Positions 1 to 11,200 of a DNA stretch of 64,000 bases are shown piece after piece. Positions within the stretch are counted from its first letter, which is position 1. Every line of letters starts with the position of its first letter. Below the pieces are notes generated by a model, which had not been told where the DNA came from, ran no database searches, and saw only the letters and a program-made list of their open reading frames with translations. The translations under genes and the position numbers were made by a program. Source of the DNA: Eulemur rufifrons (lineage: Eukaryota; Chordata; Mammalia; Primates; Lemuridae); the NCBI RefSeq assembly GCF_041146395.1, contig NC_091009.1:1383501-1447500 (forward strand), given 5' to 3'.

Positions 1-1315
1 CCCAACGCTGTTCCTATTTCTCCCCTTAACACGTAAACCTCACTGTGCGCCTAACTTTAACCTCTTATCCTAACGTTAATGCATAACCCATTACCTGAGA
101 ACAACCCCTATCCCATAATTCTAACCCTATCTCCTAGTCATCACTGTGACACCTAATCCCTAACCCTAATTCTAAACCGCTAACCCTAACCGTAACCCTA
201 CCTACAACCCTAACACTGACAGTAACCCTTACTTCTAACGCCAACGCTATGCCTAACAAAAACCCTAACCCTTCACCCTAACCCCTAAGCCTTACCCTAA
301 CCCTTAACCCTAATCCTAATCCTAACCATTAAACCTAACCCTAGCTCTTAAAGCTAACCCTAAACCTTACCCTCACGACTACACCTAACCCTGACACTAA
401 CCTAACACCTAACACTAACCAGAACCCCTAAAGCTAACCCTGAACCCTATCCCTAACCCTAGCAGTAAACTTTAACCCTAAACCTAAGCCCAACCCGTAA
501 CCCTAATCCTATCCTTTTACCCTAAAACTAACCCCTAAAACTAACCCCTATACCTCACCCTAACTCTAACCCCAATCCTAATTCTAACCATACCCCTTCA
601 TAAAACACTAACTCCTAACCGCTAACCCTAACACTAACCAAAAACCCTAATCACTAATCCCTAACCCTAACGCTTAACCTTTACCCTAACCGTTAACCCT
701 CACCCTAAATCTTAACACTGACCCTAACCTTAACCTTTAACTCTAAGCCTAACCCTTAACCCTACAGTAAGGAAGACCCTTAATGCTAATGGGATCCCTT
801 ATCCCTAACCCTAACACTACAGCTAAAAATAACCCTAACCTTGGATCCTTAAACCTAACCCCTAACACTTACTTTAACCCCAAACACTAACCCTAATCCT
901 AAGCATTAAACCTAATCCTATCTCTTAACACTAACGCTAGCCCTTACCCTAACGCCTAGATCTAACCCTAAATCTACCCTACCGCCTAATCCTAACCTTA
1001 AGCCCTAATGCTAACACAAACCCTGAACCCTAAACCTACCCGTAACGCTTAACACTAACCCTATCCATGAACCTTAACCCTGACCCTAACCATTACCCGC
1101 ACCCAAGCATTTAACCCTGACCCTAACCCTAATCCTTAATGCTAACCCTAACACTAAACCCTAACCCTAAGCCCAACACTTAACTCTAATCCTATCCCTT
1201 AACCCTAACCCTAACCCTAACCCTAATGCTAACCCCTAAATGTAACCCTAACCGTGACCAGTAAACCTAACCCTAACCTCTAACACAAACCATAGCACAT
1301 AACTCTAACCCTGAA

Positions 1316-1346
<31 letters not shown>

Positions 1347-1620
1347 TCTTAACCTTAACTCTAAGCGTTAACTCTCACGCTAACCTTTAATCCTAACCCT
1401 AATCCTAATCTTCAACCCTAAACCTAACACTTAACCCTAACCCTGTACCAAACACTAACCCCTCATCTTAACCCTAACCGTAAACCTCAACCCTAAGCCA
1501 AAGTGTAACCGTTAAACCTAAGAGTAACCTTTAACCCTAACCCTAATCCCTAACCCTAAGCCCTCACCCTAACACTAAACTTCATCCTTAACCCTAACCA
1601 GAATCCTAACCCTAAATCTA

Positions 1621-1833
1621 ATTCTCAGACTTCTTGCTCTCTTACAGTTTAGAAAGCCTGCAATCCTCCCATGCCATGCGTGAAAGGAGGCTCTACCACT
1701 GTGTCCTGCATGAAACCCTCGGGCCCAGACCCAGAGTATGATAGAGTGGGTTCCCGGGTACAATCCCAGCCCCCCAAACTCCCCCCACCCGCCTAATGCA
1801 GACAGGGCCCGTGCGCTAAGCATAAACAATACC
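1621..1833 (-). repeat. Island A1, copy 1
   Basis: Runs from ATTCTCAGACTTCTTG to GCATAAACAATACC. It carries the A1 marks CCTGCATGAAACC, TTCCCGGGTACAATCCC and GGGCCCGTGCGC. Here the ACGGGCCC element reads TCGGGCCC, and the GCTTTCT half of the small inverted repeat reads GCTCTCT, so both dyads are weakened. Confidence 0.9.
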
Positions 1834-3510
1834 TTTAACAGATAACCCTAACCCTGAACATAACACCCAACCCTGTTCCTATTTCTCCCCTTAACACGTA
1901 AACCTCACCGTGCGCCTAACTTTAACCTCTTATCCTAACGTTAATGCATAACCCATTACCTGAGAACAACCCCTATCCCATAATTCTAACCCTATCTCCT
2001 AGTCATCACTGTGACACCTAATCCCTAACCCTAATTCTAAACCGCTAACCCTAACCGGAACCCTACCCTCAACCCTAACACTGACAGTAACCCTTACTTC
2101 TAACCCCAACACTATGCCTAACAAAAACCCTAAACCTTGACCCTAACCCTTTACCCTAATCCCTAAGCTTTACCCTAACCCCTTAGCCCTAATCCTAATC
2201 CTAACCATTAAACCTAACCCTAGCTCTTAAAGCAAACCGTAAACCTTACCCTCATGACTGGACCTAACCCTGACACTAACCTAACACCTAACCCTATCCA
2301 GAACCCCTAAAGCTAACCCTGAACCCTATCCCTAACCCTAGCAGTAAACTTTATCCCTAAACCTAAGCCCAACCCGTAACCCTAATCCTATCCTTTTACC
2401 CTAAAACTAACCCTTAACCTAACCCCTATACCTCACCCTAACTCTAACCCCAATCCTAATTCTAACCATACCCCTTCATAAAACACTAACTCCTAACCGC
2501 TAACCCTAACACTAACCAAAAACCCTAATCACTAATCCCTAACCCTAACGCTTAACCTTTACCCTAAACGTTAACCCTCACCCTAAATCTTAACACTGAC
2601 CCTAACCTTAACCTTTAACTCTAAGCCTAACCCTTAACCCTAGAGTAAGGAAGACCCTTAATGCTAATGGGATCCCTTATCCCTAACCCTAACACTACAG
2701 CTAAAAATAACCCTAACCTTGGATCCTTAAACCTAACCCCTAACACTTACTTTAACCCCAAACCCTAACCCTAATCCTAAGCATTAAACCTAACCCTATC
2801 TCTTAACCCTAACGCTAGCCCTTACCCTAACGCCTAGATCTAACCCTAAATCTAACCTACCGCCTAATCCTAACCTTAAGCCCTAATGCTAACACTAACC
2901 CTGAACCCTAAACCTACCCGTAACCCTTAACACTAACCCTATCCGTGAACCTTAACCCTGACCCTAACCATTACCCGCACCCAAGCATTTAACCCTGACC
3001 CTAACCCTAATCCTTAATGCTAACCCTAACACTAAACCCTAACCCTAAGCCCAACACTTAACCCTAATCCTATCCCTTAACCCTAACCTTAACCCTAACC
3101 CTAAGGCTACCCCCTAAACGTAACTGTAACCGTGACCAGTAAACCTAACCCCAACCTCTAACACAAACCATAGCACATAACTCTAACCCTAAAACTAACC
3201 CTAACCCTAACCCTAACCCTAACCCTAAACCCTAACTCTTAACCTTAACCCTAAGCGTTAACTCTCACGCTAACCTTTAATCCTAACCCTAATCCTAATC
3301 TTCAACCCTAAACCTAACACTTAACCCTAACCCTGTACCAAAACCTAACCCCTCATCTTAACCCTAACCGTAAACCTCAACCCTAAACCAAAGTGTAACC
3401 GTTAATCCTAAGAGTAACCTTTAACCCTAACCCTATTCCCTAACCCTAAGCCCTCACCCTAACACTAAACTTCATCCTTAACCCTAACCAGAATCCTAAC
3501 CCTAAATCTA

Positions 3511-3724
3511 ATTCTCAGACTTCTTGCTTTCTTAGAGTTTAGAAAGCCTGCAATCCTCCCATGCCATGCGTGAAAGGAGGCTCTACCACTGTGTCCTGCA
3601 TGAAACCCACGGGCCCATACCCAGAGTATGATAGAGTGGGTTCCCGGGTACAATCCCAGCCCCCTAAACTCCCCCCCACCCGCCTAATGCAGACAGGGCC
3701 CGTGCGCTAAGCATAAACAATATC
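3511..3724 (-). repeat. Island A1, copy 2
   Basis: A standard A1 island 1,890 bp after copy 1. It has an intact ACGGGCCC (3,609-3,616) and GGGCCCGT (3,696-3,703) inverted pair, and an intact GCTTTCT/AGAAAGC hairpin. It is the left-arm partner of the island at 28,657-28,868 in the large palindrome. Confidence 0.9.
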
Positions 3725-4870
3725 TTTAACAGATAACCCTAACCCTGAACATAACACCCAACCCTGTTCCTATTTCTCCCCTTAACACGTAATCCTCACC
3801 GTGCGCCTAACTTTAACCTCTTATCCTAACGTTAATGCATAACCCATTCCCTCAGAACAACCCCTATCCCATAATTCTAACCCTATCTCCTAGTGATCAC
3901 TGGAACACCTAATCCCTAACCCTAATTCTAAACCGCTAACCCTAACCGGAACCCTACCTACAACCCTAACACTGACAGTAACCCTTACTTCTAACCCCAA
4001 CGCTATGCCTAACAAAAACCCTAACCCTTCACCCAAACCCCTAAGCCTTACGCTAACCCTTAACCCTAATCCTAATCCTAACCATTAAACCTAACCCTAG
4101 CTCTTAAAGCTAACCCTAAACCTTACCCTCACGACTAGACCTAACCCTGACACTAACCTAACACCTAACCCTAACCAGAACCCCTAAAGCTAACCCTGAA
4201 CCCTATCCCTAACCCTAGCAGTAAACTTTAACCATAAACCTAAGCCCAACCCATAACCCTAATCCGATCCTTTTACCCTAAAACTAACCCCTAAACCTAA
4301 CCCCTATACCTAACCCTAACTCTAACCCCAATCCTAATTCTAACCATACTCCTTCATAAAACACGAACTCCTAACCTCTAACCCTAACACTAACCAAAAA
4401 CCCTAATCGCTAATCCCTAACCCTAACGCTTAACCTTTACCCTAACCGTTAACCCTCACCCTAATTCTTAACACTGACCCTAACCTTAACCTTTAACTCT
4501 AAGCCTAACCCTTAACCCTACAGTAAGGAATACCCTTAATGCTAATGGTATCCCTTATCCCTGTCCCTAACACTACAGCTAAAAATAACCCTAACCTTGG
4601 ATCCTGAAACCTAACCCCTAACACTTACTTTAACCCCAAACCCTAACCCTAATCCTAAGCATTAAACCTAACCCTATCTCTTAACCCTAACCCTAGCCAT
4701 TACCCTAACGCCTAGTTCTAACCCTAAATCTAACCTCCCGCCTAATCCTAACCTTAAGCCCTAATGCTAACGCTAACCCTGAACCCTAAACCTACCCGTA
4801 ACCCTTAACACTAACCCTATCCGTCAACCTTAACCCTGACCCTAACCATTACCCGCACCCAAGCATTTAA

Positions 4871-5082
4871 CCCTGACCCTAACCCTAATCCTTAATGATA
4901 ACCCTAACACTAAACCCTAACCCTAAGCCCAACACTTAACCCTAATCGTATCCCTTAACCCTAACCCTAACCCTAACCCTGACCCTAACCCTAATCCTTA
5001 ATGATAACGCTAACACTAAACCCTAACCCTAAGCCCAACACTTAACCATAATACTATCCTTTAACCCTAAGCCTAACCCTAA
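4871..5082. repeat. 106-bp tandem duplication inside the telomere-like array
   Basis: A segment beginning CCCTGACCCTAACCCTAATC and running through TCCTTAATGATAAC to the CCCAACACTTAACC block occurs at 4,871 and again at 4,977. The equivalent right-arm stretch near 27.45-27.55 kb has a single copy, so the duplication is specific to the left arm or was lost on the right. Confidence 0.8.
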
Positions 5083-5388
5083 CCCCTAACGCTAAACCTA
5101 ACTCTAACCGCAACCCTAACCCTCAATCTTGAAACTTACCATTAACCCTGACACTAACCCTTAACCCTAACCCTACTCCTAATCCTTATCCATAAGGCTA
5201 ATACTGAAGCCTAACCCTGTGCCAAACGCTAAACCCAAACCTTAACCCTAACCCTGAATCTTAAACGTAAACCTAACTGTAACTGTTAAACCTAACACTA
5301 ACATTTAACCCTAACACCTAACCCTAAGACTCCACCCTAACACTAATCTTCATCCCTAAACATTACCAGAATCCTACCCCTAAATCTA

Positions 5389-5600
5389 ATTCTCAGACTT
5401 CTTGCTTTCTCAGAGTTTAGAAAGCCTACAATCCTCCCATGCCATGAGTTAAAGGGTGCTCTGCCACTGTGTCCTGCATGAAACCCAGGAATCCACACCC
5501 AGCGTTCAATAGAGTGTGTTCCCGGGGACAATCCTATCCCCCTAACCCCCGCCCGCCGCCCAGTGCAGACAGGGCCTGTACGCTAAGTATAATCACTGCC
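5389..5600 (-). repeat. Island A2, left arm
   Basis: An A-family island with A2 marks: AAAGGGTGCTCTGCCACTG, CCCAGCGTTCAATAGAG, CCGGGGACAATCC and TACGCTAAGTATAATCAC. It pairs with 26,916-27,126 in the right arm. Confidence 0.88.
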
Positions 5601-5918
5601 CCTAACAGATAACCCTCACCCTGAACATAACACCTAACCATGATCCTATTCCTAAACGTAAACCATAAACCTCCCCGTAATGCTAACTTATCCCCTTAAA
5701 TTAACGTTAATGCATAACACCCTGAGAAGAAGCCGTATCCCATAATTCTAACCCTAAACCATAGTCATAACCATAACACCTCATCCCTATTTCTAAAATG
5801 AAAACCCTAACTTTCACCCTACCACAACCCTAACCCTAACCTTATCCCCCAACCCTAAGCCCTCACCCTATCACTAATCTTCATCCCTAAACCGTGCCGT
5901 AATTTTAACCCTAAATCT

Positions 5919-6125
5919 AATTCTCAGACTTCTTGTTTTCTCAGAGTTTTGAAAGCCTACAATCCTACTAAGCCATGCATGAAAGCCGGCTCTGCCACAG
6001 TGTCCGGCATGAAACCGAGAGGCCCATACACTGCGTGGGATAGAGTGTGTTCTCAGCGACCATCACAGACTCCTAACTTCGCCTCCTAGTGCATACAAGG
6101 CCCATGCCCTAAGCATAAACCCTAC
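5919..6125 (-). repeat. Island A3, left arm
   Basis: A3 marks are GAAAGCCGGCTCTGCCACAG, GAGGCCCATACACTGCG and CAGCGACCATCACAGAC. It lies about 320 bp from the A2 island and pairs with 26,392-26,597. Its hairpin arm reads GAAAGCC after a T-to-G change but remains partly paired. Confidence 0.88.
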
Positions 6126-6590
6126 CCGTCACCCATAACCCTAACCCAGAACATAACACCTAACCCTGATCCTACTGCTCACCTCAACACGTAAACCTCA
6201 CCGTAACCCTAAGTTCAACCCCTTATCTTAACGTTAATGCATGACACCCTGAGAACAAGCCTATACCGTAATTCTAACCCTAACTCCTAGCCATAACCAT
6301 AACACCTAATCACTAATTCTGAAATGACAACCCTAACCTTAACCCTACCAACACTAACCCTAACCCTAACTCTTAACCATAACACTAACCTTTACCCTAA
6401 TGCCTAGAGATTTAACCCCAACACTGACCTACAGTTACACTAACCCTACCCTCTAATGCTAACCTTAAACCTGAACCATAAACCTAACCCTTAAACCTAA
6501 CCCTATCCCTAACCCCCTTACCCTAACTCTAACGGTTAACCCTCACCCTAACCCTCAACCCTGACCCTAACCTTAAACCTTAATCCTAAC

Positions 6591-6735
6591 CATGCGTGAG
6601 ATGAGCCTCTGCCTTTGTCCTGCATGACAGTTGAAGCCCAACACCCAGGGTACGATGAAGTGGGGACGCAGCCTTGCTCCACATCCACAGTGCCCCGTAC
6701 GTTAGACAGGGCCCGTGCCCTAACACACACCATTA
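6591..6735 (-). repeat. Island D (truncated), left arm
   Basis: A shortened island relative. Telomere-like repeat runs straight into CATGCGTGAGATGAGCCTC, so the usual ATTCTCAGACTTC...AGCCTACAAT part is missing. It keeps TTGTCCTGCATGACAG, CAGGGTACGATGAAGTGGGG and AGACAGGGCCCGTGCCC. This type occurs only here and at 25,656-25,800, flanking the satellite. Confidence 0.82.
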
Positions 6736-6975
6736 AACGTAAGCCCTAACCCTATCACTAAACCAAACCCTTAGTAAGCCCTGAATCTAACTCCTAACAG
6801 TAACCCTAATCCCTGACCCTTACTCTTGCCTCTCACCATAAACCTAAACCCAACCACTAAACATAATCCTAATCTCTAACCCTAACAGTAATCCTAACCC
6901 TAATTCTAACCTAAAACCCTAACCCCTAAACCTAATCCTAGTCCCTAACACCTAACCTTACCCTAAACCCAATTC

Positions 6976-7121
6976 CAATTCTCAGACTTCTTCAATTCAA
7001 AAACTTAAAAAAGCCTACAATCCACCAATGCCGTGTCTGAGATGAGGGTCCGCCCCTATGTCCTGCATGACAGGCAGGCGCCAATGCCCAGGGTACTATG
7101 GAGTGGGGTCCGGGGGTCTGG
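6976..7121 (-). repeat. Island C at the left satellite border
   Basis: The island has the full front half: TTCTCAGACTTCTTC, AAGCCTACAATCC, GTCCTGCATGACAGG and CCCAGGGTACTATGGAGTGG. After GGGGTCCGGGGGTCTGG it stops and the satellite starts with AGGCTTGCTAAACTCC. The GC-rich tail of the island is therefore replaced by satellite. An exact mirror image exists at 25,269-25,414. Confidence 0.85.
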
Positions 7122-8220
7122 AGGCTTGCTAAACTCCAGTTTGGAAGAATTGCTATAGTCATATATAGGGATGCTTACATTTACTGATAGAAAGCAACTA
7201 TTGGTGTGTGATTTGTAGGCTTGCCTTACTCTAGTTTGGATGAAGAAGCTGAATCATATATAGGAATATTAGCTTTGAGTTAGAGGAAGCATCTATGGGG
7301 GGTGCTTTTTTGGCTTGTTAAACTCTGGTTTGGAAGAAGTTCGAGAGTCTTATATAGGAACGATATCATTCATTCAGAGAAAGCAATTATAGGGAGTTGG
7401 TTTGTAGGCTTGCTAAGCTCTAGTTTGGAGGAAGGCGAGAGTCATATATAGGAACGCTTACATTCACATAAAGCGTCTACGGGGGGACGGTTTCTAGGCT
7501 TCCTAAACTCTAGCTTGGAAAAAGAGGACAGTTATGTATAGGAACTCTCGGCGGGGGATTTGTAGCATTGCTAAAATCTTAGATTGGAAAAGTTGCGAGA
7601 GTCATACATAGGAATGTTAACATTCACTCAATGAAAGCAACTATAAGGGGTGCTTTCCAGGCTGGCTACACTCTAATTTGGAAAAAGTGCGACAGTCATA
7701 TATAGGAAGGCTTATATTCACTCAGACAAAGCAATTATGTGTAGGTGTATAGTAGGCATGCTAACTCTAGTTTGGAAAATTTCGAGAGCCATGTATAGGA
7801 AAGCTTACAGTAACTTAGAGAAAGCAACGAATGGGGGTGGAGTGTAGGCTTGCTAAACTCTAGTTTGGAGGAAGTGCCATAGTCCTATATAGGAACGCTT
7901 AAATTCGTTCAGAGAAAACAGCTGTCGGGGATTGGTTTGTAGACATAACTCAAGTTTGGAAGAAGTGCGAGAGACATATATAGGAATGTTTACATTGACT
8001 CAAAGAAAGCAACTATGGGGGAGTGTTATTTTGGCATGCCAGATGCTAGTTAGGAAGAAGTACAAGACTCATATATAGGAACGCTTACATTCACACACCG
8101 AGAGCAACTACGGAGTAGTGTCAGGTAGACATGTTAAAGTCTAGCTTGGGAGAAGTTCCAGAGTCCTATATAGGAAAGGTAACAGCCACTTTGAAAAAGC
8201 AAGTCTTGGCGGGTGGTTTG
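7122..8220 (+). repeat. Monomeric border zone of the satellite, left
   Basis: Monomers here lack the three-type cycle. Several are shortened, for example one of about 68 bp starting near 7,496. The same irregular monomers occur in the same order, inverted, at 24,168-25,268; the rare CACATAAAGCGTCTACGG variant is one shared example. Confidence 0.8.
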
Positions 8221-8789
8221 TAGGCCTGCAAAACCCTGTTTTGGTTGAAGTGTGAGAGTCATATATGAGAACGCTTGCATTCACTCAGAGAAAGCAACGA
8301 TGGGGTTGTTTGTAGGCTTACTAAACTGCAGTTTGAAGAAGCACGAGAATCACATATAGGAACACATACATTTTGACGCACTGAAAGTAACTATGGGGTG
8401 GTGTTTTATAGGCATGCTAAACTCTAGTTTGGACGAAGTTTGAGAATCACATATAAGAAAGCTTACAGTCACTTAGAGAAAGCAAATCTCTGGGTGTGGA
8501 ATGTAGGCCTGCTAAACTCTATTTTGGTTGAAGTGTGAGAGTCATATATGGGAACGCTTACATTCACTCAGAGAAAACAACGTTTGGGTGGTGGTTTGTA
8601 GGGCATACTAAACTGTAGTTTGGAAGAAGTACGAGAGTCCTATATAGGAACACTTACATTCACGCAGAGAAAGCACTTATGGCGTCAGGTTTTGTAGGCA
8701 TGCTAAACTGCAGTTTGGAAGAAGTTGGAGAACCTTATACAGGAATGATTACCATCACCTAGGGAAAGCAACTCTCGGGAGATTGTTTG
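8221..8789 (+). repeat. Two trimeric higher-order units (~283 bp each), reference example
   Basis: Type 1 has GGCCTGC, GAAGTGTGAGAG, CATTCACTCAGAG and CAACG. Type 2 has GGCATAC or GGCTTAC, GAAG(T/C)ACGAGA, a GCAGAG-type box and AACTATGG. Type 3 has GGCATGC, GAAGTT(T/G)GAGA, CACTTAGAG or CACCTAGGG, and a CTCTCGGG-like end. The order 1-2-3 repeats with period 283-286 bp through most of the array interior. Confidence 0.8.
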
Positions 8790-10408
8790 TACACATGCTA
8801 AACTCTAATTTGGATGAAGTGTGAGAGTCAAACATGGGACCGCTTACATTCCCTCAGAGAAACAACATTGGGCTGGGTTTTGTAGGCATACTAATTAGTT
8901 TGGAAGAAGTACAAGAATGATATTTGGGAACGCTTACATTCACCCAGAGAAAGCAACTACGGGGTGGTGTTTTGTAAGCATGCTATAGTTTGGAAGAAGT
9001 TCTAAACCTGAACAGTCACTTAGAGAAAGCAACTCTTGGTGGGTGATTTTTAGGTCTGCTAAATTGTATTTTGAAAGAAGTACCAGAGTCATATATACTA
9101 ATGCTTACATTCATGCAAAGAAAAAACTATGGGGTGATGTTTTGTGGGCATGTTAACCTGTAGTTTGGAAGAAGTTGGAGAGTCTTATTTAGGAAAGCTT
9201 ACAGTCACCTAGAGAAAGCAACTCTCGGGAGATCCTTTCTTGGCCTGCTAAACTCTACTTTGCATCAATTGTGAGAGTCAAACATGGGAATGCTTTCATT
9301 CATTCAGAGAACGCAACGTTTGGGTGGTGGTTTGTAGGCATTCTAAACTGTATTTTGGAGGAAGTACGAGAGTCATATATCTGAACGCTTACATTCAGGC
9401 ATAGACAGCAACTCTGGGGTCGTATTTTGTTGACATGCTAAACTGTGGTTTGGAAGAAGTTCGAGCGTCTTATATAGGAAAGATTACAGCGACACAGAGA
9501 AAACAGCTCTCGGAAGTTTATTGGTAGGCCTGCTAAACTCTAATTTGGATGAAATGTGAGAACGCTTGCATTCATTCACTCAGAGAAAGAAACATTATCG
9601 TGATGGTTTGAAGGCATAATAACTGTCGTTGGGAAGAAGTAGGAGAGTCATATATATGAACGGTTACATTCACGCAGAGAAAGCAACTGTGGGGTGGCGC
9701 AGGTATGCATGTTAATCTGTAGTTTGGAGGAAGTGCGAGAGTCATATCTGGGGAAAATTACAGTCACTTAGAGAAAGGAACCATCTTGGGCTGGTTTGTA
9801 GATCTGCTAAATTCTATTTTGGAAACAGAGTGTGAGTCATATATGGGAACGCTTATGTTCACTCAGAGAAAGCAACCACGGTGTGGTGTTTTGTTGGCAT
9901 GCTGTAGTTTGAAAGAAGTTGGAGATTCTTATATAGGAAAGTTTACAGTCACCTAGAGAAAGCAACTCACGGGGTGTGGTTTGTAGGCCTGCTAAACTCT
10001 AATTTAGATGAAGTGAGAGAGGCATATATATGAACGCTTATATTGATGCAGAGAAAGTAACTATGGGGTGGTGTTTTGTAGGCATGCTAAAATATAATTT
10101 GGAAGAAGTTCGAAAGCAGACAGTCACTTAGAGAAAGCAACTCTCGGCGGTTCATTTTTCGGTCTGCTAAATTGTATTTTGAAAGAAGTACCAGAGTCAT
10201 ATATACAAACGCTTACATTCATGCAGAGAAAGCAACTGTGGGGTGGTGTTTTCTAGGCATGCTAAACTCTAGTTTGGACGAAGTTTGAGAATCACATATA
10301 AGAAAGCTTAGAGTCACTTAGAGAAACCAAATCTCTGGGTGTGGAATGTAGGCGTGCTAAACTCTATTTTGGTTTCAGAGTGAGAGTCATATATGGGAAG
10401 GCTTACAT

Positions 10409-11200
10409 TCACTCAGAGAAAGCTACGATGATGTGGTGGTTTGTAGGCATACTAAACTCTAGTTTGGAAGAAGTAGGAGAATGATATATGGGAACACTTA
10501 CATTCATGCAGAGAAAGCAATTATGGGGTGGATTTTTTGTAGCCATGCTAATCTCTATTTCGCAAGAAGTTAAAGAGTAATATATAGGAAAACGTACCGT
10601 CATTTATAGAAACCAACTTTCGGGGGATGGTTTGTAGGCCTGCAAAACTCTACTTTCGAAGAAGGGGGAGAGTCATATTGGGGACTGCGTACATTCACTC
10701 AGAGAAATCAACGATGGGGTTGTGGTTTGTAGGCATACTAAACTCTAGTTTGGAAGAAGTACGAGAATCATATATAGGAACGCTTACATTCATGCAGAGA
10801 AAGCAACTATGGAGTGATGTTTGTATGCCTACTAAACTATAGTTTGGGGGATGTTCGAGAGTCATATCTGGGAAGTTTACAGTCATTTAGAGAAAGCAAC
10901 TCTTGGGGGGGTGGTTCGTAGGCCTGCTAAACTCTATTTTCAATGAAGTGTTAGAATCATATACAGGAACGCTTACATTCACTCAGAGAAAGCAACGTTG
11001 GGGTGGCCGTTTTTGAGCATACTGAACTCTACTTTGGAAGAGGTACGAGAGACATATATAGGAACGCTTACATTAACACAGAGAAAGCAAATATGGGGTG
11101 CTGTAGTGCAGGCATGCTAAACTATAGATTGGAAGAAGTTCGAAAGCTGACAGTCATTTACAGAAAGCAACTCTTGGCGGGTGATTTTTAGGTCTGCTAA
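10409..11200 (+). repeat. 2.69-kb superunit segment, left arm copy a
   Basis: This stretch is nearly identical to 13,107-13,870, an offset of 2,688-2,698 bp or about 29 monomers. Marker: CTACTTTCGAAGAAGGGGGA followed by GAGTCATATTGGGGACTGCG. The similarity extends upstream, with about 9.35 kb matching 11.95 kb. The inverted counterparts are at 20.66-21.14 kb and 23.35-23.83 kb. Confidence 0.75.

Larger units (their letters stand above)
1..6975 (-). repeat. Degenerate telomere-like array, CCCTAA orientation, with islands
   Basis: The + strand is almost wholly variants of CCCTAA such as CCCTAAC, CCTAAT, CCGTAAC and CACTAAC. Perfect runs are short; the longest I see is five AACCCT units at 3,197-3,226. 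The array is ordered into long units: the sequence at position 1 recurs at 1,867 and 3,757, keeping the same miscopied repeats in the same places. Each unit holds one GC-richer island. A second non-telomeric block about 40-150 bp past the island contains CCTATTTCTCCCC and TATCCTAACGTTAATGCATAA. No gene is visible in any gap. The regular units end near 5 kb, after which A2, A3, D and C islands lead to the satellite. I infer old subtelomeric or heterochromatic interstitial telomeric DNA rather than an active telomere. Confidence 0.93.

Noticed and set aside
3197..3226. A functional telomere end
   Set aside because: Perfect runs reach at most five units; the rest is degenerate, island-bearing and internal to a continuous sequence.
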